DNA of 14,250 nt, from contig JAJYVJ010000037.1 of assembly GCA_021792045.1 (NCBI GenBank), positions 1 to 14,250 of the forward strand, in the 5' to 3' direction. The notes below the pieces were generated by a model that made no database searches, had not been told where the DNA came from, and worked only from the letters and a program-made list of their open reading frames with translations. This DNA comes from Thermoplasmata archaeon. Its GTDB lineage: Archaea; Thermoplasmatota; Thermoplasmata; Thermoplasmatales; Thermoplasmataceae. Below, one piece after another: positions 1 to 6,412 of the stretch (position 1 is its first letter; the number at the start of each line of letters is the position of its first letter). A program made the translations under genes and the position numbers.

Positions 1-629
1 TAGTAATACACTATTCCAAAGAATATGGCGAAGAAGGGCAGAATAAACAAGTCCGATATCTGGCGAACCGTTTCAATGTACCAAAACGTTGCGAATGAAA
101 GAAGAATGGCCGAAACTGCAACCTTTACATCGGCCTGTTTCACTTTTCTAACCTGAGATCTCAAAAGATAAACCGCTATAATCACTGCGATCAAGCCCAA
201 TATAAGACCGGTCAAAGTATAGTAATAATTTTGGGGAAAAAGTGCCACGAGCACTATTGCCGCCTCAAATGCTTCTACAAGACCGACAGAGTAAGCGGTG
301 AATAGGATGCCACGTTCCTTCTCTTCCTTCTTTGCTGGAAATCCAAGGCGTTGGTACCTCATTGATCTTTTTGCACTTCTCATGAGCCTTAGGCCAAAGT
401 ACAAGAGTAGCGTCGCTGAAACTAGCCTAACGTAGAAAATCGGAAGAAGGGCGATATAATTACCGATAAATGCAGTTGGTACAAGTACAGTTATAACTCC
501 TAGAGAGACAGCGTAAAATGGCTGTGAGTTTCTGGTCTCAGCATAAAGTGCAATGCCGACTGCCGATGCCTCGGACATTTCTAGCAAAGTTATTCCGAAA
601 GCTGCCAAAAGAATAGCAATTTCAATCAA
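1..629 (-). CDS. Multi-spanning membrane protein, possible cation transporter (partial, C-terminus beyond window)
   Basis: The minus strand reads open for 209 codons from a TTG at 629 to the window edge, so the C-terminus is missing. The product is very hydrophobic, with about seven likely membrane segments (roughly residues 4-28, 41-62, 65-83, 108-131, 136-160, 170-185 and 195-209). A basic, charged loop lies near residues 84-107. The first and fourth segments carry a matching motif: LLEMSEA with E17 and E20, and LVEAFEA with E119 and E122. This suggests two internal repeats, each with an E-x-x-E pair inside a helix. That architecture recalls two-repeat cation transporters of the UPF0016/GDT1 or FTR1 type, but I see neither an E-x-G-D nor an REGLE motif, so the family is uncertain. 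No ATG lies upstream of the first helix. TTG at 629 is chosen because an in-frame stop lies further upstream and the first helix starts directly after it. Confidence 0.72.
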   Translation of the reverse strand, partial: MIEIAILLAAFGITLLEMSEASAVGIALYAETRNSQPFYAVSLGVITVLVPTAFIGNYIALLPIFYVRLVSATLLLYFGLRLMRSAKRSMRYQRLGFPAKKEEKERGILFTAYSVGLVEAFEAAIVLVALFPQNYYYTLTGLILGLIAVIIAVYLLRSQVRKVKQADVKVAVSAILLSFATFWYIETVRQISDLFILPFFAIFFGIVYY

Positions 630-689
630 GTTAATTGTATATACTATTTTCTTTAAAGCTTTTTTTATAGTTCCAAGTCGTTCTGGCGG

Positions 690-697
690 ATATAAAG
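690..697 (-). promoter_or_regulatory. Candidate TATA box for the left-edge membrane protein gene
   Basis: The minus strand reads CTTTATAT here, about 60 bases upstream of the proposed TTG start. Archaeal spacing would put transcription start near 665 and give a leader of about 35 bases. It is assigned on similarity to the TATA consensus only. Confidence 0.3.
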
Positions 698-779
698 AAA
701 CATATTTGAGTGTTTATCGTTCGCATTCAAGTAAGGTTCTTTTTTTTCAAGGGCTCGCCATTTTCTGAACCGAGATCCC

Positions 780-785
780 AAAAAA
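780..785 (-). terminator. Possible poly-U terminator of the minus-strand operon
   Basis: The minus strand carries six consecutive T here, about 210 bases past the last operon gene. Archaeal RNA polymerase can terminate at U-tracts without a hairpin. A hairpin lies just upstream in the transcription direction, at 836-815. The assignment is weak. Confidence 0.25.
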
Positions 786-814
786 TGCAATAAGTTGATG
801 AGCAAACATAAGAA

Positions 815-836
815 ACTCTCACCCTTCCATGAGAGT
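815..836. repeat. Inverted repeat, 7-bp arms with 8-base loop
   Basis: ACTCTCA at 815-821 is the exact reverse complement of TGAGAGT at 830-836, separated by eight bases. On the minus strand the second arm is followed by TTCTTATGTTT, so it could help terminate the operon. It could equally be a remnant of a mobile element. Confidence 0.5.
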
Positions 837-877
837 ATTTTGAGCTCTCTTTAACTGGGATGTCGGCAAACAAATGG

Positions 878-959
878 CTTCATCTTGCTGAAAGCTATCA
901 TTTTGCGTAATGTTTCTTCAAGGTATTCCGCTATAGATGAAGGTTTTCATTGATAGCTT
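878..959. repeat. Two interlocked inverted repeats (pseudoknot order)
   Basis: CTTCATCT at 878-885 pairs perfectly with AGATGAAG at 935-942. AAGCTATCA at 892-900 pairs perfectly with TGATAGCTT at 951-959. The order A-B-A'-B' means the two stems would form a pseudoknot if both formed in one RNA, or be mutually exclusive alternatives. No protein is encoded here. Function is unknown. It lies in the 3' untranslated zone of the minus-strand operon. Confidence 0.45.
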
Positions 960-992
960 AAACAACGAATACAAAATTACTGTCAAATTATA

Positions 993-1634
993 TCACTTTT
1001 TGTTCTTAAAATAAAACTCTGAATGTTCAATAATCTCCTTTAACCCATTGGTCGCCACCTTAACTTGATGCATAAATTTACCTTCATCAAGATCTTCTCT
1101 TCCTATTTTCTTTAAAGATATCATATTTTGATCCAGTTGTTCTCCAAGTTCCTTTGCAGCAATTTTTAATACAGTCGCATCATGTTCCAAACTTTCGGAA
1201 ATAAATCTGGATTTCCTAATAAGTTTACGATATAAGTGAAAATTCTTGCTTGGCTCCGTGAGGATGTTGAGGATCCTGGTAAGTTCGTTAAAAAGTAGCA
1301 ACCTCGAACCATAGAGCACAGGAAGATAGTATATCCGAAACACCTTTTTTTTTCTCATCGCTGAATATAGCAGCTGATCCCTTTTATCAGGATCCGCCGT
1401 AGGATTCGTTAAATCATAATTCCGGACCTCACCGAGAAGTTTCAGGATCTTGCCAGTTTCATGCACTACTCTCGCGTTGTTATGAAGTGGATACAAGGTT
1501 TGCAGGACTGTGAAATATTTTCTGAGTTCAACTCGTTCGTCGTGGATTTTTTCTATACTGTATTCATTGATAGAGAGAAAATTGCTCAGTGCTCTGTTAG
1601 CATATTCCTCAGGCCTCAAGCTTACTCTCCACAT
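993..1634 (-). CDS. CHAD-domain protein, predicted polyphosphate-binding
   Basis: This 213-residue, lysine/arginine-rich, all-helical protein matches the CHAD domain. The N-terminal helix motif is IHDERVELRK, with H31, R34, R38 and K39. The LGEVRNYDL motif (R71, D74) corresponds to the family LGxxRDxD segment. The second repeat helix is MHQVKVATNGLKE, with H189 and K192. CHAD domains fold as two four-helix bundles with a positively charged pore and are known to bind inorganic polyphosphate; the basic residues above are the expected ligands. It is the last gene of the operon and overlaps the upstream kinase-like gene by 26 bases. The ATG at 1634 is the only ATG before the domain, and a TTG a few codons in is the alternative. 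At 213 residues it is a compact, single-domain version without a fused CYTH domain. A scaffold or targeting role for polyphosphate in the operon is inferred from context. Confidence 0.85.
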   Translation of the reverse strand: MWRVSLRPEEYANRALSNFLSINEYSIEKIHDERVELRKYFTVLQTLYPLHNNARVVHETGKILKLLGEVRNYDLTNPTADPDKRDQLLYSAMRKKKVFRIYYLPVLYGSRLLLFNELTRILNILTEPSKNFHLYRKLIRKSRFISESLEHDATVLKIAAKELGEQLDQNMISLKKIGREDLDEGKFMHQVKVATNGLKEIIEHSEFYFKNKK

Positions 1635-2241
1635 ATCTTATAAGCTCCAATCGGACATCTTCAAAATTGTTGTCTGTTGTGATCTGTTTTTCTTTTGGAA
1701 ATGACGTCTTAATAGTATTCTGAAAAACATTTATATAATTTCGGTATGATTCATAGACATCCCCTTTTGTGAACACGTCCATTCCAGCCTCTAGCGGATC
1801 TAAAAACCCCCTTTTTGATATCAATCTTCTCATTATTTCCTCAGGAGATGACACGAGTACTACCCTGATGTCAGGTTCGGGTAATATTGAAAGAACATCC
1901 GACATCCACGAGTCCTCCAGGCCGCGAGTAGCGCCCCAGGTCTTGAGGGAAAGGGTATAGCCGTCTGCAATTGCCATAAAACCTGACTCGACTCCGGATT
2001 TTATTGAAAGTTCCATCTGGTCAGCCAGATCTGTAACATAAGAGAGAAACAGAGTCCTTCTCCTGAATATCATGTCCTTTTTCATTTTTGTTATGCGTTC
2101 ACCAATGAGCCTAGACATTTGCAATCCAAAGGCTAACACTCCGTATCCCTGCCCTTCAAGATATTTTTTCAGATCCTGGGAGTGAATTGTTCTTCCGGAA
2201 CCATCTATCCCCTCTATTGAGATTAGTTTTCCTTTATTCAT
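1609..2241 (-). CDS. Thymidylate-kinase-like P-loop protein with degenerate active site (paralogue A)
   Basis: This 210-residue protein has the thymidylate kinase fold but deviates at key positions. The P-loop reads GIDGSGRT, with R17 in place of the nearly invariant Walker A lysine. The DR motif that positions the nucleotide is DGY (D93, G94, Y95). The TREPG segment of true dTMP kinases is absent. The region around residues 140-160, with a P-x-E-x-G-x-D-x-F pattern, aligns with the neighbouring kinase-like gene, so the two look like tandem paralogues. The Lys-to-Arg and Arg-to-Gly changes can each be reached by one base change, yet the frame is full length, so the protein is probably maintained. 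It may be a pseudokinase partner of paralogue B, a weak kinase, or a polyphosphate/nucleotide-binding subunit. Its start overlaps the stop of the upstream gene by four bases, which suggests translational coupling. Confidence 0.82.
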   Translation of the reverse strand: MNKGKLISIEGIDGSGRTIHSQDLKKYLEGQGYGVLAFGLQMSRLIGERITKMKKDMIFRRRTLFLSYVTDLADQMELSIKSGVESGFMAIADGYTLSLKTWGATRGLEDSWMSDVLSILPEPDIRVVLVSSPEEIMRRLISKRGFLDPLEAGMDVFTKGDVYESYRNYINVFQNTIKTSFPKEKQITTDNNFEDVRLELIRYVESKLEA

Positions 2242-2864
2242 AGAATCCCCCGTATGCTACTTCTTATTTCCATTTGGACTTCTCTCGGTGTTCGCGTTCC
2301 ATCGATGATTACGAAGTTATTTTCTTCCGCTATTTCATCATAAGTTTCTAGAATCATAGACTGATACTTTAAGAATCCATTCTTCTGGTCAAGCTCCGGG
2401 AAAATATCATGGCCAGATTCTTGTGGGTTTATCTGCTGGCGTTGCGATTTTATTCTGCTATAGGCAACCTCGGGCTTCACCCGGATATAAAATGTGATGT
2501 CAGGTTTTGCTGCAAATGAATAAAGCTCCTTTATCCATTTACTGTCGACGCCTCTTGCCTTATCTCTCGCATAGGCTGTGTAGATATATCGGTCGGCTAT
2601 TACAACATATCCAATCCTCATTAATGGCAGAACAAACTTTTCGTAACGATCACAAAAATCAGTCGCGTGTATAAGGCTGAACGTTATTGGAGTCAATAAT
2701 TCTTTCTTCTTTGATTCTTTTATTATGTCATGCACCCATTCAGATGAGTTCCATTCCGTAAGGTATGCATCTCTGGATTGGGCTATCCAATCTCTCAACA
2801 GAGCGGATTGGCTCGATTTTCCAGAACCATCCATACCTTCAAACGCAAAGAGTTTTCCTTTCAT
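2238..2864 (-). CDS. Thymidylate-kinase-family P-loop phosphotransferase with intact P-loop (paralogue B)
   Basis: This 208-residue protein has a canonical Walker A loop, GMDGSGKSS (K16), and a DRY motif (D91-R92-Y93). The DRY motif is followed by [10 protein letters not shown], matching the DRYxxSxxAYQxxxRG signature of dTMP kinases except that Q is replaced by D. Where true enzymes have TREPG in the dTMP site, it has TEWNSS. A likely lid region with several R/K residues spans about residues 130-160. The family transfers phosphate from ATP to a nucleoside monophosphate, but the altered acceptor site leaves the substrate open. It sits between a Ppx/GppA gene and paralogue A with 4-base overlaps on both sides. 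Its place in a polyphosphate-type operon makes a polyphosphate- or pyrophosphate-linked reaction a reasonable alternative to dTMP kinase. Whether a standard tmk exists elsewhere in the genome cannot be seen. Confidence 0.85.
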   Translation of the reverse strand: MKGKLFAFEGMDGSGKSSQSALLRDWIAQSRDAYLTEWNSSEWVHDIIKESKKKELLTPITFSLIHATDFCDRYEKFVLPLMRIGYVVIADRYIYTAYARDKARGVDSKWIKELYSFAAKPDITFYIRVKPEVAYSRIKSQRQQINPQESGHDIFPELDQKNGFLKYQSMILETYDEIAEENNFVIIDGTRTPREVQMEIRSSIRGIL

Positions 2865-4135
2865 GTTGTCCTTCCCGAGTGGTTCTTACCCGTAATTGAC
2901 TTCATATCTTTAGCTGCCTGAAGCAAGTCTCGAGCAGAGAATTTATCGGCGACAAAATTCAGGACGTTTCTGTCAGGCTTTGATGTGGCAGAATTGAATA
3001 TGGCCGCCATTACCAAGCTCTCCTCGGACGTGAATCCTGGCATAACGGAATGCCTGAGAAAGCTGAAACCCATCTCATATGGGTTCAGGAAGCCAAACTC
3101 CTTCAGTGTTAGTGCAATAAAAGAGGAAGCGGCGAGATAAGGCGTGACTTTTCCGTATCTTGTTCGATCATCTATTATACTGTCATAAATGGTGGGTGAA
3201 ATATGCAAATTGAGATTCAGGGCTATATTATCCAGCCAGTCCTTTCTCAAAGTCTTTCGGTCAATCTCGGCTCCAGTGAGAACACCTTCACGCATTCCGT
3301 ATGATGACACCATCAATTCCTTGGATTCGGCGTATTTCATGAATTCATCTATTATAACGGCTGCAACGTGTACCGTTGTGGAACGATCTTTGTTCACCCC
3401 TGGCAGCTTTCTTCTTTCTTCTGGTTCTATGGATATGAGATGTTTGGCATGTTTCGAGATACGCTGAATGGGCAGTGAATATCCATGGAATGATAACAGT
3501 GGATATTGGCTAGAATTAAGATCTATTTTCGCCAGGGCCCTTACATTGCCACCAGTTCCAACAATCGGTTTTCCTCGCGGTATGTATATATTTTCAAGCT
3601 GTTTTCTGATTTCTTTTCTAAGCTTCTTTTGATCTTTTTCAAACTTCTTAAGCTTAAGGGCGCCTAGTCCGTACAGCTTCACTTTTCCAATCTGGCCGTT
3701 CTTAACCGTTGCAACTTCTAACGAACCACCGCCAAGATCAAATATCATGGCGTCTTTTATTGGAAGTGTGTTAAGTGTACCCAGAGCAGCAAATCTTCCT
3801 TCCTCTTCTCCGGAAACAACATTTATTTTTATGCCTGTTTCTGAAAATATCTTTTCAATGATATAACCTGAATTGGACGCATATCTGAAAGCGCTCGTGC
3901 CAACAGCAACTGGATCTGAAATGTTCTCTGATTGAATGATCCTTTGAAACTTATCCAGTGTAGATATGGCGCTATTGATCTTTTTCTCTGGGATAGCTGA
4001 TCCACTTTCAACTCCGTCGCCAATTCGTACAAATTCTTTGGCGGATCGCCTTATCCTGAATGTTCTATTTTCGTAGAAATCGTAAGTACATAGCCTAAAA
4101 GAATTATAGCCTGCATCAATTACTGCTTTAAGCAT
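2861..4135 (-). CDS. ppx: Ppx/GppA-family exopolyphosphatase
   Basis: This 424-residue protein has the actin-like ASKHA phosphatase motifs in order. These are DAGYNS at residues 7-12 (phosphate 1), [10 protein letters not shown] at 79-88, SGEEEGRF at 108-115 with the catalytic glutamate, DLGGGSLE at 133-140 (phosphate 2) and a GTGGN motif near residue 195. A C-terminal part, about residues 310-400, resembles the HD-like domain of long Ppx proteins ([11 protein letters not shown]) but lacks a clear HD pair. The family releases orthophosphate from the ends of polyphosphate chains or converts pppGpp to ppGpp. In an archaeon with a CHAD neighbour, polyphosphate is the likelier substrate. It starts at the ATG at 4135, four bases after the SixA stop, and its end overlaps the kinase-like gene by four bases. 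It is therefore the second gene of the operon. Functional assignment to the family is firm; the substrate is inferred. Confidence 0.9.
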   Translation of the reverse strand: MLKAVIDAGYNSFRLCTYDFYENRTFRIRRSAKEFVRIGDGVESGSAIPEKKINSAISTLDKFQRIIQSENISDPVAVGTSAFRYASNSGYIIEKIFSETGIKINVVSGEEEGRFAALGTLNTLPIKDAMIFDLGGGSLEVATVKNGQIGKVKLYGLGALKLKKFEKDQKKLRKEIRKQLENIYIPRGKPIVGTGGNVRALAKIDLNSSQYPLLSFHGYSLPIQRISKHAKHLISIEPEERRKLPGVNKDRSTTVHVAAVIIDEFMKYAESKELMVSSYGMREGVLTGAEIDRKTLRKDWLDNIALNLNLHISPTIYDSIIDDRTRYGKVTPYLAASSFIALTLKEFGFLNPYEMGFSFLRHSVMPGFTSEESLVMAAIFNSATSKPDRNVLNFVADKFSARDLLQAAKDMKSITGKNHSGRTT

Positions 4136-4139
4136 AAGT

Positions 4140-4610
4140 TTATCTCTGAAGAACTTTCTGGTCGATGATAAGTTTTACCAAACTCCCCCCGTCTGAGGGT
4201 TCATAGTCGAGCTGAACAAGACTACCCTTGCTAATTTCTATGTTTGCGCCAGTAATAGCTTTTAATATTGCAGAAATCAGAGGTTCATGCGAGACAACAA
4301 GGCATGTCAGATTGTCAAATTCCTTAATCCTGTTTATAAAATCCAAAGGCTTCCTTTCTGGCTCTAGCTCTGGAATAGTCTCTATCTTTGCATCAATTTT
4401 CAGTTCATCGCAGATCACATCAGCGGATTGATATGCTCTAAGGAAACGACTAGAAAATACCCTATCAACTGTAACATTAATGTCATCCAGCAACTCAGCC
4501 ACGCGCTTCATTTGTTTGATTCCACGCTTCACTAGTTTTCTGGCCTCATCGGACTCGCCTTCAACAGAAGGCTCGACAGAACCGTGCCTAACGAAAATTA
4601 GATTTATCAC
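4140..4610 (-). CDS. sixA: SixA-type phosphohistidine phosphatase (histidine phosphatase superfamily)
   Basis: This small (156-residue) histidine phosphatase has the RHG motif at residues 8-10 (nucleophile H9), SSRFLRAYQSA at 53-63 with the phosphate-binding arginine R58, and SHEP with H108. Length and the absence of inserts match the SixA subgroup rather than phosphoglycerate mutase. SixA removes phosphate from phosphohistidine in bacterial phosphorelay and PTS proteins. In archaea the substrate is unknown. SixA genes are often found near CHAD and ppx genes in bacteria, which fits this operon. The start is GTG at 4610, the first in-frame start downstream of a clear TATA-like box. It is the first gene of the operon, and its stop is separated by four bases from the ppx start. 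Confidence 0.85.
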   Translation of the reverse strand: MINLIFVRHGSVEPSVEGESDEARKLVKRGIKQMKRVAELLDDINVTVDRVFSSRFLRAYQSADVICDELKIDAKIETIPELEPERKPLDFINRIKEFDNLTCLVVSHEPLISAILKAITGANIEISKGSLVQLDYEPSDGGSLVKLIIDQKVLQR

Positions 4611-4644
4611 GTTAGTTTGATTTGCCGAATTGATTTAAACATTA

Positions 4645-4656
4645 TGTATATAAAAT
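4645..4656 (-). promoter_or_regulatory. TATA-like promoter of the sixA-ppx-kinase-CHAD operon
   Basis: The minus strand reads ATTTTATATACA here, a good archaeal TATA match. It lies about 40 bases upstream of the GTG at 4610. The expected transcription start near 4624 gives a leader of roughly 14 bases. Confidence 0.5.
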
Positions 4657-4772
4657 ATATTGTCTATAGTTTTTCTGTAGTTTAGTTGTCATTCCCGGTA
4701 TTTCATGCAATTAGGTTCTTAAAGCCAATTGTCAAACGTTTTCTCAACATGATCAAGCTTTAATCTGAGAAC

Positions 4773-5408
4773 TTGATACTTCATTCGGTGAAGAAAAACA
4801 GAGAAATCATCGAAACATACGTTCGAGCCCTGGAACCAAATTGTCCTATACTTACCCCGCTGATTAATTCCAGATCAGAATTTGAGATAGAACAGCTCAA
4901 TGCAGGAATTGAATCGACAAATCACCTTGTATGGATGGAGAAACTTAGTGAAGGCTTGAGATCGGATCTCAAGAAAAATGCAACATTCGTAAAGGCGGTG
5001 TCAAGGCACAATTTCTGGATAGAGACTCACAGCTGCACAATTTGCAGGGTAATTTCAACGATACAGGCTATTCCAATTAGTGTGAGGCCCTCAGATTCTG
5101 GCGCACTTATCTACAAACTCTTTCTTCCTGACAGTAGATTGGTACCAAAGCTGAGAACAATGCTCGAAGACACCAAGGAAAAGTTCACTGTGTACGAAGG
5201 AGATGATAACACTGTGGGAGCAAGCTTGACAATGAGGCAAAGAGAATTGCTTCTTTTAGCGCTCAGGGAAGGTTATTTTGATTCTGACCGTAAGATAAGC
5301 CTCACAGATCTGGCTAAAAAAATAGGGATCTCCACAAAGACCCTTCAGGAAACCTTAAGGCGAGCTACCAAAAAGGTAGTTCAGGATTACGTTACCGAAA
5401 AATTATGA
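4773..5408 (+). CDS. HTH_10 family (bacterio-opsin activator-like) transcriptional regulator
   Basis: Residues about 150-205 match the HTH_10 DNA-binding domain of archaeal Bat-type regulators: LTMRQRELLLLALREGYFD, then LTDLAKKIGIS and LQETLRRATKK. The N-terminal part (about 140 residues) is not a recognised PAS or GAF domain. It contains a THSCTIC cluster (H86, C88, C91) and an upstream C24, which could bind metal or sense redox state. The open frame begins at a TTG at 4773. A GTG at 4788 is an equally good or better start, because a weak TATA-like CTTTAAT at 4758-4764 lies about 26 bases before it and would give a leaderless mRNA. An in-frame stop at 4761 excludes longer versions. It diverges from the sixA operon across a 162-base intergenic region and may control it; that is inference from position. 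Confidence 0.85.
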   Translation: MILHSVKKNREIIETYVRALEPNCPILTPLINSRSEFEIEQLNAGIESTNHLVWMEKLSEGLRSDLKKNATFVKAVSRHNFWIETHSCTICRVISTIQAIPISVRPSDSGALIYKLFLPDSRLVPKLRTMLEDTKEKFTVYEGDDNTVGASLTMRQRELLLLALREGYFDSDRKISLTDLAKKIGISTKTLQETLRRATKKVVQDYVTEKL

Positions 5409-5470
5409 AAAAAGCACACATATGAGGTTCTAACTTGATATACCAATTATAGATAAGTAGATTGATAAAC

Positions 5471-5656
5471 ATGACATATGTGTTTAAATGCAAGGATATA
5501 GGAATGAAAGACGCATTCGAAGTACAGGCTGACACGAAAGAAGAGCTTCTGCCGGTTATACAGGCCCACGCCAAGGCATCTCACGGCATAAACGAAGTAA
5601 CGCCAGATCTGTTGCAGAAGATAAATGCCGCAATAAAGAAAAAGGGAATGTTCTAA
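5471..5656 (+). CDS. DUF1059 small protein
   Basis: This 61-residue protein matches the DUF1059 pattern. It begins TYVFKCKDIGMKDAFEVQA, with a C-K-D-x-G-M core (C7), followed by a predicted helix with H33 and H38 (AHAKASHG), as in the family's HAxxxHG segment. The second cysteine common in the family (GMDC) is replaced. The function of the family is unknown. The ATG at 5471 is preferred over an in-frame TTG three codons upstream because the family starts at this point. It lies 62 bases downstream of the HTH_10 gene. A TATA-like TTGATATA at 5435-5442 could give it its own promoter. Confidence 0.78.
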   Translation: MTYVFKCKDIGMKDAFEVQADTKEELLPVIQAHAKASHGINEVTPDLLQKINAAIKKKGMF

Positions 5657-5702
5657 GCAGACATATGGAACTTTACCATTTTCTAATTTAAGATTTTAAA
5701 AA

Positions 5703-5744
5703 TTTTTTAACGAACTTTTTCCATTTTCAAGAACCATTTTTTTT
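5703..5744 (+). terminator. Series of T-tracts after the DUF1059 gene
   Basis: T6 at 5703-5708, T5 at 5716-5720 and T8 at 5737-5744 follow the DUF1059 stop within 90 bases. U-tracts of this kind terminate archaeal transcription without a hairpin. Confidence 0.45.
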
Positions 5745-5760
5745 GATCAAAATCGATCGA
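5741..5760. promoter_or_regulatory. Adjacent palindromes upstream of the RPA operon
   Basis: TTTTGATCAAAA at 5741-5752 is a perfect 12-base palindrome and is followed directly by the perfect palindrome TCGATCGA at 5753-5760. They lie 17-36 bases before the first start codon of the operon, where BRE/TATA elements are expected. They could form an operator. Palindromes of this length also occur by chance in AT-rich DNA. Confidence 0.25.
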
Positions 5761-5776
5761 AATAGAAAAGTAATAT

Positions 5777-6412
5777 ATGAACAAAAGCAATCTGATATCC
5801 ATGACTGTAACGCAGCAGGAGGTTTTAGGTTGGCTGTCTGGTGGCGACGAGAAAGCGGGCAACCTCGTTGATGTACCTTGGAAAATACAACAATTCCAAA
5901 AATATGCTATCTTGGAAAATGATAAAGTGCCATTTTCTGTGTACCTCATATTTGAAACTGGTATTATGAGGATATTCCTAAAGACAGGTATAGAAACGGC
6001 TGTTCTCGAGAGTCAGGAAAGATTGAGCATTTACAGGACACTACTGTTACTGAACAGACAGTTGGATCTAGTAAAATTCATGCTTGATGGAATGAACGAA
6101 GAGGTTGTCAGCAGAGTTGATCTTGAACTTGACGCGCTCTCAAAAAATGAACTTAACGTAGGATTGAGTACTCTTCTCTCTTCGCTTTATCTCATGGTAA
6201 AGGCCCTTAAACTTGAGGACGAGTTCCAGGCCGGTGTTGTTGATCGAATGGTTCTCATGGTGAAGGACATGTTGAAGCAGGGAAAGAGCACAGATGAGAT
6301 AAAAGAATACCTTACTGAGAAGATGGGGCTAACAGCCGATCAGGCTCAGAGCGTTATTGACCAGATAGTAGGCAGTCAGGAAAAGAAAATGCCAGGTGAA
6401 ATGTACGGATGA
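5777..6412 (+). CDS. YbjN-like (type III secretion chaperone-fold) protein, first gene of the RPA operon
   Basis: This 211-residue protein of unknown function has a central section (about residues 55-150) that fits the YbjN/CesT-like fold. The main cue is the helix RTLLLLNRQLDLVKFML followed by strands (VVSRVDLELDAL) and a long amphipathic helix. The C-terminal 40 residues (TDEIKEYLTEKMGLTADQA and onward) form a predicted small helical bundle resembling a UBA-like module. No catalytic residues or membrane segments are seen. It starts at an ATG 17 bases after a palindromic region and ends overlapping the RPA large-subunit start by four bases (ATGA). It is probably translated together with the RPA genes. 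A chaperone or protein-interaction role connected to RPA is inferred from coupling only. Confidence 0.7.
   Translation: MNKSNLISMTVTQQEVLGWLSGGDEKAGNLVDVPWKIQQFQKYAILENDKVPFSVYLIFETGIMRIFLKTGIETAVLESQERLSIYRTLLLLNRQLDLVKFMLDGMNEEVVSRVDLELDALSKNELNVGLSTLLSSLYLMVKALKLEDEFQAGVVDRMVLMVKDMLKQGKSTDEIKEYLTEKMGLTADQAQSVIDQIVGSQEKKMPGEMYG

Larger units (their letters stand above)
630..992. other. Intergenic region without a convincing gene; holds several inverted repeats
   Basis: No open frame here resembles a protein. A plus-strand frame at 553-768 is the antisense shadow of the membrane-protein gene. The region contains a 7-bp-arm hairpin at 815-836, two interlocked inverted repeats between 878 and 959, and a T6 tract on the minus strand at 780-785. 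The T6 tract could end transcription of the upstream minus-strand operon. Confidence 0.6.

Noticed and set aside
553..768. Plus-strand open frame of 71 codons
   Set aside because: It lies mostly antisense to the start and upstream region of the membrane-protein gene, and its product has no recognisable features.
690..992. Transposase or insertion sequence remnant in the left intergenic region
   Set aside because: Inverted repeats are present, but no frame resembles a transposase and no target-site duplication was found.
1609..2864. Naming both kinase-like genes tmk
   Set aside because: Neither has the TREPG motif and one lacks the catalytic lysine, so a firm thymidylate kinase symbol would overstate the evidence.
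3189..3467. Plus-strand open frame inside the ppx gene
   Set aside because: It is antisense to a well-supported exopolyphosphatase and has no start context or domain.
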